From contig NJPS01000004.1 in the NCBI GenBank assembly GCA_002946415.1, forward strand, positions 253,001 through 317,000: 64,000 nt of DNA, given 5' to 3'. The position numbers and the translations under genes were made by a program. The notes under the pieces were generated by a model, which was not told the origin of the DNA, searched no databases, and saw only the letters and a list, made by a program, of their open reading frames with translations. This stretch comes from Rutstroemia sp. NJR-2017a BVV2. Lineage: Eukaryota; Ascomycota; Leotiomycetes; Helotiales; Rutstroemiaceae. Within the stretch, counting starts at the first letter, position 1; each line of letters begins with the position of its first letter. Below, in pieces: positions 12,749 to 23,837 of this stretch.

Positions 12749-13799
12749 TCCTACAAGTATGTATTCCTGACTAGCTAGATGTCGTGTTAAGGTTATTGTG
12801 GCTAACTAATCCTTCTGTTAGTGCTACTCGATCTCCAAGTAAACCTGGGCATGCTCGATATCTGCCTTCATGGTGGGGTTTGATTTGCAGTACAAATGCT
12901 AGGATAAACCAGGGAGGAGTTTGAGGGTATGAAATAGAACGGATACTCTTCTTTGATGTGGCAGGATCTCTATTTTTTTGCGTATTTAGGGCTTCTTCGG
13001 GGCGCCTGCACTCGTTTAGTTTGGTATTTCTGTATGAATTGGTTGCTTTTCGGTGAATTCTCTCATCCAATCTTGAGTCTCAATTGTGGTAACACTGCAG
13101 GAGCTTGCGCCTTTACATACTATGATACCAAATACTTTAGCTGTCAGAGGGTAAAGGAGGAGGATTGGGGGTAAACCACCCGAAGGTGCGGAGAAGCGGA
13201 CTCTACTGTAATCGACCGACGAACGGGGCTTCCAACCCTAACATCCTAATTATATAAAGCAGAAGGAGAGGAAAGAGTATCAGTAGTAATTAGTCTGTAC
13301 TCAATCAGAACCCGACTATATTATTACAACTTCGTGACCCTCATACGATTCCCTACCTAGTACCAACCCAACACTAACATTAACCATCCATAAAATTAGT
13401 ATCATAATACCTCTAATCTCTTTAAAACACACGAATAAGTATGCTGAGTAACGAGCCTGCTTCTCGAGAGATGTCCAAGGGATGAATGAGTCAGACCAAC
13501 CTTACGCACCGTAGTTTGAGGCTCCAACAGTTGGCTCTCCTTGACATCAAACCTTCATGTTGCAACTACGTCATACTTTCCCTCCAACCATCAGTATTTT
13601 GAACTATCTCAGTTATTTATGTCAACTATCCGCTATTGGAGGAGACATGATGCGATGATTCCGCACTCAAGCATTTTTGAGACCAATTTGAGACTAAATG
13701 ACTATATTTGAGGATGCCACACCTCTCCCGGATCCTCACCGAAACTCAGAACTCGGTGTATCTATTAATTCAGATCTAGGTGGAACAACATGTAATGTG
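12749..13799. other. intergenic, no gene seen
   Basis: Short non-conserved frames only. No RNA gene or repeat recognised. Confidence 0.45.
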
Positions 13800-14040
13800 C
13801 CGCAGCCTTATCATATCGGGTGCTGAAGCTCGCCTTGCTTGCTTATGCGAATACAAGCATCCTGCGACTAATCGAGAAATTACCAAAAAGGTCAAATAAA
13901 AACACTAGGAGTACCGCAGCCTTATCATATCGAGTGCTGAAGCTCATCTACCATTGGCCGCTTAAGCTATTTGCTTATGCGAATACAAGCATTCTGCGAC
14001 TAATCGAGAGAATTACCCAAAAGGTCAAATAAACACATTA
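13800..14040. repeat. tandem direct duplication, two diverged copies
   Basis: Copy 1 (13800-13913) and copy 2 (13914 to about 14040) both begin CCGCAGCCTTATCATATCG, and both contain GCTTATGCGAATACAAGCAT, CTGCGACTAATCGAGA and AAGGTCAAATAAA. Copy 2 carries an insertion of roughly 13-15 bp (around CTACCATTGGCCGC). Several point differences show the duplication is not recent. It ends less than 100 bp before the next gene. Confidence 0.85.
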
Positions 14041-14127
14041 GGAGGCGGCGTTTAAGGCACACAGGTTGCATGCGCCCCTTTTGTCACCACAAAAGTGTCG
14101 CTGTGCGTTCAGAGGGCTGTGTCGCAC

Positions 14128-14926
14128 ATGGCTATTTATTCTGTGCTTTTCACACTTTTGATCTTCTTCTCATCACTCTATTTCACTTCCGTTTATAGAT
14201 TACAAGGCAGATTCCCCGCAGTACTACCAAAGATGCAGTTACCAAATTCAAAGTTGTTGGATCAAGTTGCGGAAAGAGAGTATCAGGAGGCCAATGACTA
14301 TAGCGATTACAGCTGGAGTATGGTAGCCGAAACAACCGTAAGTCTAAGCCTTATCCTCAGCGTGATTTATTTCAGTTCTTCTAACACTTTTGCACCATAC
14401 AAAGGCTCGTTTGATAGGCACAGAATACCACGTTCTATGGCGTACAACCATGGAAGACTTCATGGATTGCCGAGTTCCTGTCACAGAGACTCGAGAAGGA
14501 CTTCAGTCTCTCGTCTCTAAATCATCTGTGCCGCTCACTAAGCTCCAGTCCAAGATCATCCCATTTTTGGCCCTGCCTATGACTACGGAAAAGGAGTGTG
14601 ATGAGGCTCGCAGCCAACTTTCTACTATCCTTGATGCCCCATTCATTAAGAGGCCGGCAAATTCTCTCAGATTGTCAGAGTTGCTGGATTTCCAGGAAGA
14701 TTTGAAGGTGAGTGTCAGGCCCAATCGTAAATTCGACCAGATGCTGAATCTGCAATAGAAGATGGGAAGTAAGAAGCACCGTCAATTCTGGGAAACGTGC
14801 AATGAAATTCCAGTAGAGAAGCGCAATACGAAGGAAGGAATGGAGGCAAAAATTATTTTGGAACAATTACTTGAGGGGAATACAGAGCTTCTCGAGACTT
14901 TCCACAGGTTCTGGGTAAATGTATGA
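14128..14926 (+). CDS. hypothetical protein, 226 aa, N-terminal membrane segment
   Basis: Three exons fit in phase: 14128-14337, 14405-14707 and 14759-14926. Intron 1 is 67 bp (GTAAGT, CTAAC branch, AAAG acceptor) and intron 2 is 51 bp (GTGAGT, AATAG). The protein begins with a hydrophobic segment (YSVLFTLLIFFSSLYFTSVY, residues about 4-23) that is either a signal anchor or signal peptide. A soluble part with acidic and aromatic stretches (ANDYSDYSWSMVAE, TEYHVLWRTTMEDFMDC) and a charged C-terminal region (KKHRQFWETCNEIPVEKR) follow. I recognise no domain; it does not show the HxxHC motifs of UstYa/DUF3328 proteins, which I checked because of the peptide gene nearby. Clean splicing supports a real gene in a region otherwise full of broken ones. 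Confidence 0.6.
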
Positions 14927-15809
14927 GTCCATTGAGGATAAAGTGTATGAAATGACTAGTGGGGGAGAGGGTGGTTCAGAATGATTCTCTCGACTTGATT
15001 TCCAGTTCTATTTTCTAGTTATTCTCTTAACAGATGACGCTCCTTAGACTTTCAACAACGAACTTTACCGGGTAACTACGGTATAATTTCTATGCTACAG
15101 ACAAACTCACTCTTCAGTGGCACTAATCTTCGTAAAAATATGCACATCAATGATGTATTCAAAACAATTAAAGAACTTCTTCCTACTACAAACAGATTTG
15201 CAACCTTGCAGCGTGGTAGTTACACAAAATTGTCCTTAGGAGGAAAAAGACATTAACTTGTAAGATTGTACCACAATCATCGCAAGTCGTCCAGTTACTA
15301 GTTAGACGCGCTATCAGCTGAGCGTAAGGATTGAAAATATCTAAACAGATACTTGTAGCCTTTGATGTTTCATGCCATATTTATCACGCATTTTACGGAT
15401 CATAAAATTGAAGTATTGCAGCTGAACGATATTTTCGAAGGATTATCGAGGAACGGGCAAGATGCAGTAGTCAATCTGTTCAAAATTGTTCACCTGTTTC
15501 ATGTGTCTACCCGCATGATTGAATGATGTTATTGATATAGCAATTTCGGATGTTGCAAAGTCTTTGCCCTGAAAACAGTGGCAGTGTACCAATCCAGGCT
15601 TTATGGCGAGGCACAGTCCGACCTTGAATGCGTCGTCAAATCGTTGTATTTACTGCTTTGATATGTCGACCAGATCTTCTGAATAACAAGTTTGTCTAAA
15701 TTATCCTAAAAGCAAAAAAAACATGACCGCGACGATCAAAAATCATATAGGCAGGTCAAGTATTGAAAGCATTAGCAGCACAAATAGCAACTGCACTAGC
15801 GAAACGCCT
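14927..15809. other. intergenic, AT-rich, no gene seen
   Basis: About 0.9 kb without a supportable frame between the hypothetical gene and the AIM6-like gene. Confidence 0.45.
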
Positions 15810-17035
15810 ATGATGTCCGACTTTATGGAAGGAAACCTTCCAACACATTCCGAAGAGAGTTAATTCAAGTATTTTGATAGCCTCAAGAACCACCGTGGGC
15901 ACCGAATAACGCTTTCGCGTCGATTGCGGTGTTTTTTCACCCTCAAATCCTTACACTACTTGTCAGGTGCCGTGTTTGTTTTTTCCCTTTGCCATCCTGT
16001 AAGTCCCATAGGCTGCTTCAAAACATTCTCTTCTTGGTCTAACTTGTCAGCGTATCACTGACTTTGACTGTCACCAACCGACTTCGGATTCCTGTCCCCA
16101 GGAATGGACTTCAACATATCCTAGAACAGTACACTCCACTGAGCAGAACGAACACTGCGAACCCAATGTGGTTAAATGACTTCAGCTCGGATATAATCCC
16201 AGTGGCATGCCATTCACACAATGATTATGTGCATAGGGTTCCTTTATATGAAGGGTTGGCAGCCGGCTGTATGAGTACCGAAGCCGATATCTGGAGTCGC
16301 AATACCTCGCTGTCAGCTAGCCAAGCAGACTTGCTGGTCGGACATGCTTCCAAAGCCCTTACAGAAAGCCGAACCTTGCGAAGCTTATATCTAGATCCAT
16401 TGATGAACATACTTGAACATCAATATGGGGTTGAAAATACTTTATCCTCACGAGGGGTATTTTCGATGGCCACGAATAACTCCTTGATCCTACTTCTTGA
16501 CTTCAAGACATCCGACGACATAACATGGGACTCGGTAGTAGCGCAGCTAGGACCATTCCGAAAGAACGATTGGCTTACTTATTGTTCTTCTACAGCAGGT
16601 GTTGTGCAACGACTGTTAACTATCGTAGCTAGCGGCGACGCACCATTCGACAAAATAATCTCCAATTCAACATATCGGGATATCTTCTACGATGCGCCCA
16701 TAGTCAAGCTCTCTGAGCCGAACAATCCGTACAATGCGAATAACTCGTACTACGCAAGCGGGTCTCTTCGTGAGGCGACCGGGAGAACCGCATTCGGCCA
16801 TCTCGGCGATAGACAAAAAGACATAATTAAATCGCAAATCGAAAACTCAAAAGCACTCGGTCTAAGAAGTAGATATTGGGATACACCAAGTTGGCCCATT
16901 AGTTTTAGAAATAGGATTTGGACAGCTTTGCAAGAACTTGGTACAGATATGCTGAACGTAGATGATTTAACCGCAGCGACTAGATGGGATTGGGATATGT
17001 GTATAGTTGGAGGAATAGTTATATGCGACGGATGA
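15810..17035 (+). CDS. AIM6-like PLC-type phosphodiesterase, N-terminus probably disrupted
   Basis: The main exon (16051-17035, TGA at 17033) encodes a protein of the Altered Inheritance of Mitochondria 6 family, in the PLC-like/glycerophosphodiester phosphodiesterase fold. Visible family features are IIPVACHSHNDY with the expected catalytic His, AAGCMSTEADIW, the metal-binding-type Asp in LLLLDFKTSDD, NSTYRDIFYDAPI and the ending MLNVDDLTAATRWDWD. Upstream, an intron at 15999-16050 (GTAAGT, CTAAC, CAG) fits the splice signals. The preceding exon from ATG 15810 reads as a basic stretch and membrane anchor (LHYLSGAVFVFSL), but has TAA at codon 18 (15861) and joins the main exon one base out of frame. 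A different frame also gives a hydrophobic N-terminus without an ATG. So the main domain is certain, the start is not, and the gene may be dead. Substrate unknown. Confidence 0.7.
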
Positions 17036-17816
17036 GATGTTCGTCTAAGATTGATGCAGTGTCGTGGTGTGGGCCAATCAGCAAGGGCGCTTAAGCTAGG
17101 ACTGTACGGTACTGTGTTTGGTGCGGTGGTTGAGAGTCTGTGCTGGAGAGGATGTAGAGGTGGTGGGGTGGGGGAGAAGAGAAGAGGAAGCGGTGTTTGG
17201 GACAGCTAGATGGGGGTTGGAATCAACGAATGGACGGAGGATGCTGCGAGTGGGGATGTTATCTGGTTGTTTGAGGTCGCGGGTTGTGTTTTCTCTACAT
17301 TAGCATTTGCGATGATACAAATCCGTAAGATTACACCTAACACCAATACTTCAACCAGTAGCTTCCTTGGCCCAGCTGCGACATGGAATCTTGGTCTGTC
17401 GTTCATCACCCCTCATGCATGCGGGTGGTACGGAAGATTGAGGAGTAGGAAGTTGGTAGGGGATTGAAATTGAAAGATTCAAAGACGTGCAAAAAGTTCC
17501 AAATGTTTTGGAGAGGGTGTCTTGTACTGCAGATAGGCTTATTTTTTCTGACCTGAAGAGCCAACTTTACAGTACTATGGTGGCCGAATCTCGCACTTGC
17601 TAACTCGTATGATTGGGTTCGGGGCTTCAGCGGCAAATGCGTTATTCTACAGCTGAACGCGCCTGTCACCGGTGTGGTAGGACGTAATATACAATTCCGC
17701 CATTGACAAAACAACTATCACTTTCCACTATTTACCATAAGGTTAATACCTCTGAAATATCATGCGCACTCCCTTATCTATGCAATCGTGACACTTTGCA
17801 TCTTATAGTTCTTGAG
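17036..17816. other. intergenic, no gene seen
   Basis: G-rich short frames follow the AIM6-like stop. The last 150 bp are the likely leader of the next gene. Nothing else recognised. Confidence 0.45.
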
Positions 17817-19142
17817 ATGGAACCAACGACAATCCAGCCAGAATCCTTCTTTCGTCTCTCGGACGCCGAAGCGCTCTTATTAATTCGCGACAACTTTGGC
17901 CCTGAACTCGCATGCCTCAAACGTGTCTCCTCGCGTCCTGAGCCTCCATCCGCCACCCCACCATCCACTGCATCACCGTCACAGATCCTGTTTAATGCGC
18001 AGTACGATGAGGTAAACCGCACGCTTGTTAGCATCCTTGCACTTCGATGGCTCCACAATGAACAATACGACGTCTTTGTAGGCAGCCAGTCCCCCACCGA
18101 AAGGCTCTCACGTGCGTCGTTCGAGTGGGTGCGTCCATTTTTCGTTGATGCCGTGGGTGATAAGCAAAAACTGGATGCACTCGTTACCTTAGTAATGATC
18201 AACGACTTAGGGAAAGATGAAATGCTTGCCACCAGCTACCGCGAGCACATTGGTATTAAAATATCCGCTCTGAACCACGACACCATTCTCCTCAGAGCTG
18301 TCGACGCTGGCCTCGTGCCCTGTCTGGACCGGCTGTCTGTGCATCAGAAGGGAGCTGTCATGCGAGGCCTGCGCCTTGGCGCAGACTTTAACTTCGGCCA
18401 GCTCGCCCAGGCGGAAAACGCGCCTCGCTGCCTGTCAGTCATGCGGAGCATGCAAGGCCAGTCCTACGCATTCCACTTTCACTTCATGGAGCAGCTGCTC
18501 GACATCGCGGGTGCCGCAGGGCATCTAGACTGGACGTGTGCAAAGAAGATGATTGAGCCGATCCTGCAAGCTTACCGTTCTACCTATGATGTCGCCATGG
18601 GCGTCATTGCGGGCTCTCTGTCTCCTCGCGACGGCTATGATCGCATTCTTGTTCATCGGGCTGAAGATCTGAGAGAAAAGGGATTCCGGACGTTAGGCAT
18701 TGACGTTCCTGATGATCGCGCTTTGATGCGCTTGCTTTGCATGGGCGGGGTTTATAGCCTGGAGATGGCTGAGCTGTTCGATGAAACATGGAACGATCTC
18801 GAGATATCCACTAAAGATATTCTTGTGTCTGCGCTTAATATGGATGGAGCCCCTGGTGCACCTGCTATCCAACCGACTTACATGCCCGCTCTTATTACCC
18901 AGGCTATCGGTTGGGATGGGCTAGAGGTGCGAGAGGAGAAAAAAAAGGTATTACTGAGCTGTTTTCGTTATATGGCACGCGTGATGACCTTGGAAGGGGA
19001 ATGGGAGGGTTCGGCAACCGTAATTGAACGGGATGTGCTGGATGTTTTGAAAAATGTTGTCCAGAGCCCTGGATTTCGAGCAGATCCTACGATCCTTGAG
19101 AGAGCTGTCGTGCCCGATGGCATAGTTTGCTTGAGACAATGA
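17817..19142 (+). CDS. conserved fungal protein with HD-like motif, 441 aa
   Basis: A single uninterrupted frame of 442 codons from ATG 17817; the longer in-frame extension upstream has no ATG. The C-terminal two thirds are well-behaved globular sequence. A motif VMINDLGKDEML at about residues 126-137, followed by LNHDTILLRA at about 152, resembles the metal-binding arrangement of HD-type hydrolases, where paired His/Asp residues are spaced over a helical domain. An upstream conserved H for a full HD signature is not certain. The N-terminus has a Pro/Ser-rich linker (SATPPSTASPSQ). I believe similar proteins are widespread in filamentous ascomycetes as a domain of unknown function, but cannot name the family with certainty. 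No signal peptide or membrane segment. Confidence 0.75.
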   Translation: MEPTTIQPESFFRLSDAEALLLIRDNFGPELACLKRVSSRPEPPSATPPSTASPSQILFNAQYDEVNRTLVSILALRWLHNEQYDVFVGSQSPTERLSRASFEWVRPFFVDAVGDKQKLDALVTLVMINDLGKDEMLATSYREHIGIKISALNHDTILLRAVDAGLVPCLDRLSVHQKGAVMRGLRLGADFNFGQLAQAENAPRCLSVMRSMQGQSYAFHFHFMEQLLDIAGAAGHLDWTCAKKMIEPILQAYRSTYDVAMGVIAGSLSPRDGYDRILVHRAEDLREKGFRTLGIDVPDDRALMRLLCMGGVYSLEMAELFDETWNDLEISTKDILVSALNMDGAPGAPAIQPTYMPALITQAIGWDGLEVREEKKKVLLSCFRYMARVMTLEGEWEGSATVIERDVLDVLKNVVQSPGFRADPTILERAVVPDGIVCLRQ

Positions 19143-19421
19143 ATGTTTACCCATTTGTGAGATGAAAATGGCTTGATTATTCAACTAAGTAGTGGGAATA
19201 ACTATTTATTTAAGCTATAAGAAGGATGGATTACAGGTACGTGATATGCCTAGAAAATGAACAAAAGCACTGCAAGTCGGCGAATTCCACAGCATTGCGA
19301 ATGAAAGGTATCCTGCATTCCATATTCACATCATCTGCTGTGTCACTTGCGGCTGCCTGGTTACGTGCTTACTTTCAAGCTAGTTTGGGAGAACGAAACT
19401 CCTTCGGTTTTTCTCTTCTTC
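19143..19421. other. convergent intergenic region
   Basis: Short 3' flank shared by the plus-strand HD-like gene and the minus-strand membrane-protein gene. No gene seen. Confidence 0.5.
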
Positions 19422-21176
19422 CTACACCACTTCTCCGACCTCTCTGACGCTCATCCCTATCCGCTTTCCTGGTTCGATAAGGATCCTCTTTCTATGTTCC
19501 TCCTTCTTTGACCGATACAAATTCCACCACCTCTGCTCCCTCGGGAACAGATTCCAGGCCTTCAGTAGCTCTTCCTCCTCCTCATTCAGATCCAGCCAAG
19601 CGAAGAGATCCTGGCGTCTTTCCGGTACCTTTACCACCTTTGCAGCCTTTGTCGCCTTCGCTACCTCTGCCTTGCCATCCGATACCCAACAGCAATGCTC
19701 TGCCGCGTATTCAGAGAGGGAAGCCTCTAACCTTGAACTTACTAATATAGAGTTCGCACTCTGCACTTTCCATCCGCCCCACGTCCTCAGTTGCAGCCAT
19801 AATGTGGAGTCATCGCAGCCTACTTTCAATATATTGAGAATGGTCGCGATACCAAGTAATAGCACTGTGTAAACCTGAGCAGGAAGGGAAGCCATGCCGA
19901 TGCTAATAATGTGAACAGCGAAAGCTAGCCAGCCAATCCACTGAAAAGCAGCGTAGAGACGAGGACGAGGAATCTGCGGGTTGAGAGCGAAGATGCGCAC
20001 CAGGTAGTCGGGAACATTGAGGGTAACCACCTTCGAGTCTTCTCGAATGACTATGACTTTGGCGCTATCGTATGGACTCCTCGGGGGCTCTGGTCTTCTT
20101 CCCAGCTTCTGGCCGCTGTCTAGTCTTTCGCCTGCCTTGTAGATACGCAGCCTTTCCTCATACTCCGCCACGTCCTTGCTGTAATTATTCGCCATGTACT
20201 CCTCGGCTGCTTTCCTTTCATCCGTAACATTCACATCGATACTTGCGCGGTTCTGCCGCACGAGCACCATCCGCACGAGCACCGAGACAATCATCGCCAT
20301 CGCATTTGCAAAGCCCCACCAATCGTCCGAGAGCACCGTCAGAGCCACCAGCATGCCATTCGCCGGGACACCCACCAGCACAAAACCCACCCAGAAACGT
20401 GAAGGCTGCACTACACTCTTGGTCTCAGTCCACTTTACGATGCTGCGCACCTGGCGCAGCTCCTGGGCGCGGATCCAGCGCGAGAACCACCCCGCGAGCT
20501 CCGTGGTCATGATCCCAGCTGAGATGTTGTACAGCGCGTAGCTGGGCTTCTTCTCCGCAAAGCGGTTGCCCGCGATGACGTAGGCGCCGCAGAGCGGGAG
20601 CGCATCGAAGTAGTGGCTGGAGACGAGCCGGCCGACGCTGGTGTTGATTTCCTCGGCGCCGAGGAGGGTGACGAGTCCGAGGGCGTCGATGTGTATTTTT
20701 GCGTTTTCGCTCCAGTTCGATAGGGCTGCGCGCCATGGATACATTCTGTGCACTGCTAACAAGTCAATAGAAAAAAGGAAGAGGTGACTAGTTGATTTTT
20801 TCTATTCTACAGTCCAATGTCCAGCCTTTCGTTATGTCTTCTTTTGTTGGTTTCAGCCGAAGTATTCGGTCATCCGTTTCGGGTGCAGCACCTACTATGC
20901 AGTACAAACCAAAATGCCCGGCCGAATAAGCCATGAGGCTCCAGACTTGCATACTTATCGACGAATCAAAACCCCGCATGCCAACAAAGACATGCGCGAA
21001 GCTGAGAGTAGAAACTTGGCCCTGGACTACTGAGCTTTCATAGGACGGCTGATGTATGCGATTGAAATTATTAATAGAGTGCTCATTGCTCCGTGTTATA
21101 CCACGAATCCAGCGACAAATGAGCGAAACGATGTTAGAAAGAGGTGATAAGCTGAAAGAAGATCCAGGATGCACAT
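19422..21176 (-). CDS. predicted integral membrane protein, 547 aa
   Basis: Three exons fit in phase: 21176-21102, 21048-20811 and 20752-19422. Introns are 53 bp (GTATAA, ATCAG) and 58 bp (GTAGAA, TTAGCAG). Exon 2 contains FAHVFVGMRGFDSSISMQVW and an adjoining hydrophobic segment. Exon 3 contains several likely membrane segments: PSRFWVGFVLVGVPANGML, GFANAMAMIVSVLVRMVLV, QWIGWLAFAVHIISIGMAS and VYTVLLLGIATILNILKVG. A charged cytosolic loop (about YMANNYSKDVAEYEERLR) lies between the two pairs, and the tail is rich in Glu, Trp and Lys. I know this as a common uncharacterised fungal membrane-protein type; no function can be given. The weakest part is the first exon, whose ATG and GTATAA donor are not ideal, so the true start could lie further upstream. 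Confidence 0.7.
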
Positions 21177-21338
21177 CGAAATGGTCAGTTATATCCAGCC
21201 TTAAGCGACCGTGTTGAGCGACTGACTAGGTTGGCTATATATTGGCATGAACATGCACCTCAAGGCCAAAAGCAGGCCCTACTCTTAATGTTCGGATCCT
21301 GAATGATTACCCTATGCAAAGAGTGTGTGAAAATTCCC

Positions 21339-21782
21339 TCATCCCTGGCCATACCGGGCAGTGGGGACACCACACAGACAGTGTACTAGCTCGGGACACG
21401 CAATTGACACCATGGTAACGTCGCCACCTGCCCGTCCTGCAAATTGATATCGAAAGCTATGCAGTTGGAACACGCCGATTCCAAAGATGATGAAGATGCC
21501 TAGCTCACCCGCACCTCCAAATGTCCATATTCTCGGGAGATCCCGACGATCCCTTGCAACGGCATGGGCGAGCCTGTCATCGTCCAGTTTCTGCCAAATG
21601 CTGCTCCGCTTCCGCGGTCTACGCATGCTATCGGGCATGGCCAGGAACTCCAGTCGCGGACTGATACGAAGCGTACGCTGAATTGGTTCGATAAATGCTA
21701 CGGAGGCGGCAGAAATCATGAGGAATGCCAGCATGTGTCTGTGTTGTCGCACAGCCCTGGCAAGGACCGATATGGGCTTCAT
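21339..21782 (-). CDS. possible hypothetical protein, 147 aa
   Basis: An ATG-initiated frame with two hydrophobic stretches (MLAFLMISAASVAFIEP and GELGIFIIFGIGVFQL) around a basic middle (DSMRRPRKRSSIW). It lies directly upstream of the membrane-protein gene on the same strand and could be a separate small gene, an upstream exon of that gene or a relic. No family recognised and no splice join that I trust. Confidence 0.3.
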   Translation of the reverse strand: MKPISVLARAVRQHRHMLAFLMISAASVAFIEPIQRTLRISPRLEFLAMPDSMRRPRKRSSIWQKLDDDRLAHAVARDRRDLPRIWTFGGAGELGIFIIFGIGVFQLHSFRYQFAGRAGGDVTMVSIACPELVHCLCGVPTARYGQG

Positions 21783-21936
21783 ATGCTGCGACTGATCGAT
21801 GTGTTGAAGCAGCGTATTTTCGATTTAGATCGGGAGAGCAGTAACCATGAGAGGTAAGCGGTGCTCAGCTATGTTGTTGGCGGTGTACCCCAGTCTATGC
21901 TCGACATGGCGTTGACTTGGTACCACCGACCAGATA

Positions 21937-22160
21937 TTGCGGGCGGGTGCGGGAATCGCTTCCGCGCTCGCCATGCACCAAGCTGGAGCTGGGCCACGTC
22001 GTCGTGAGCACATAGATTCCCGAAAAGAAGCAGCCGTGGGCAGATCACCACGCCGGCAAGATCTATTACTGGTACACAGACGAGAACGGTGCAAATCTCG
22101 GCCAGGTGAATACAGGCTACCCCGCCAGCTACGCGCCAACCCCAGCGCCACCCCAGGCGT
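21937..22160 (+). pseudogene. mixed relic: HET-like APSWSWA fragment and another C-terminus
   Basis: At 21975-21995 the plus strand reads APSWSWA, a hallmark of heterokaryon-incompatibility (HET) domain proteins, but the frame stops at TGA ten codons later and has no HET context before it. In another frame, from about 22022 to 22160, an unrelated-looking C-terminal stretch reads HHAGKIYYWYTDENG and ends in a Pro/Ala tail (YAPTPAPPQA) before TAG. Neither piece has a start. Low-confidence remnants of accessory genes. Confidence 0.25.
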
Positions 22161-22872
22161 AGGATAAGGCGATATATGATGGACAACCGGTATCTCGAAC
22201 GTCTTGAGGCGACTATGTGTTGTGTTTGACTCATCCTTCCAGAGACAGAACAGCCTGATTGATGATAAATTCGGATCTAATGCGATATTAGGATAATTAC
22301 TTCCGCTAGCGGACATATCGATTCGAGACTTAATGTCTCTTCACTGGAACAGTTGTGTAAGGTCATTCTCAATCATTGTCTCTAAATACGATACGATGGA
22401 CCACTTGCTATTTGTAGAGAAACCACGCACGATAAAAATGTAATTCAACTTTGGAATATTAAGGTTACGACGTACACTACAGAAGAGATCAGTTTAAGGA
22501 AGCGGGGGAAATATATCGCGGCCCCGCCTTCCAAGTGCGGGCGATGTTGTTTGCTCTTTCCCAGGATCGCGAATTCATTTTGATTTTCGCCCTTTGAAAT
22601 TAACTCTCAGACTCAACCTATCCAGAAATTTTTTGAGAATAGAGTTATATGGAAGTACAATGAGGCTATGTCCTATGTCGAGCATTGCAACTTCATGGAA
22701 TGTATGTTTCGTGAACACCATTTATTTTTGCTTCTGGAGCGATGACAATTTCGCCTGATGGGGCAATCTCTTCATTACAGCATGTTATGACGTGTCTTAC
22801 AATTTATTCAACTCCCTTTACCCCCAGGATTACTCAGTACACTTCAACCATTCTATGATAGCTCTCATTTGC
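22161..22872. other. intergenic, no gene seen
   Basis: No supportable frame; the right end is the 3' flank of the oxidoreductase gene. Confidence 0.45.
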
Positions 22873-23837
22873 TCACTCCTTATCATCCGGATGGAACACA
22901 AGTGCTCTGACCTCGATACTCTCCCTCTTACTTTCACCCTCGAACTCCTCATCCACGAACGCCGTATGCGGCACTCTTCTTGCCCTCCCATCAACTTTCG
23001 AATCGAAGCATTTGATTAGCAAGGGCTCTTCCGGAGTCTGCTTGAACAAGTAATGCCACTTATGTCCTGGGTCTGCTCTCACTGACAGTGTCTCTCCTTC
23101 TCGATCGGGGTAGATAAGCTTGATTGGTACGAGGTCTTTATCATCAACGGAGGTTGCGTCAGCAACTCCCAAAGGATCTTTTAGTACGGTGCGAATAGGT
23201 CGCCAAACGTTGATGATTTGGAAGCGGCCGGCTAGCAGCGTTGATGCTTCCTCGGGGAGATGATAGGTTACGCGGTTGGGAGCGGCGGCGTACGATTGAT
23301 CGATGTGGACGCGTTGGACAGGACCACGGAGGGCGACAGTTGGGAGCCCATTTTTGTCTGTGGCGCGTTTGTCGATGGGCTCGCGTCGGATTGTGTGGTC
23401 AAAGATGAAGACCTTGGAAGCGCCGGTTCTGGGCTTTGGTTAGTCTTAGCCAGCTCCAAAAGCTGCTTGGGGCGTACTTACACCTTCTTCAGTAACTCCT
23501 CGGTCTCGGCATAGTATTTGGTTTTGATCTGATCCTCATCTATGAAATCCTTCTCCTGGCTGACGTGGTTCACGTACTGGAATCCCGTTGTGTCGAGGGT
23601 ATGCTGGTCCCCTGAGCCGCGAACGTCATGGACTGTAACTGGCTTGGAATCGACAGGCCTATCAAATGTGTTTGCTTTGCCTACATAGTTCGGTTCTGGT
23701 GGACTACCATCTTCGTTGTCTTTGAAGTAATTAAGAATGGTCTTGACGTCGCGGGGACTGGTAGCTTGCGTGACTTTCAGACTGCCACTGTTTTGTGGAG
23801 TTGAGGTCTGAACTTGTTCTGTAAGTGTAGACGTCAT
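22873..23837 (-). CDS. AsaB/CmcJ-like hydroxylase-desaturase, 303 aa
   Basis: Two exons join in phase: 23837-23482 and 23428-22873, with a 53-bp intron (GTAAGT donor, CCCAG acceptor). The protein looks like the fungal family related to AsaB of aspergillic-acid biosynthesis and the CmcJ-type methoxylase component, thought to be non-haem iron, 2-oxoglutarate-type oxygenases. Family features seen are RDVKTILNYF followed by PPEPNYVG, the substrate-side TTGFQYVNHVS, an HID (H160-x-D162) iron-ligand motif in RVHIDQSY, and INVWRPIRTVLKDPLGV. The ending (REGETLSVRADPGHKWHYLF, then CFDS and a C-terminal VRALVFHPDDKE) is also typical. The start at 23837 is the first ATG giving the usual length. It is divergent from the permease gene across 0.95 kb. 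No biosynthetic backbone enzyme is nearby, so the substrate is unknown. Confidence 0.85.

Noticed and set aside
13820..14032. Plus-strand frame with an internal protein repeat
   Set aside because: The repeat is explained by the tandem DNA duplication; it has no start context or other coding sign.
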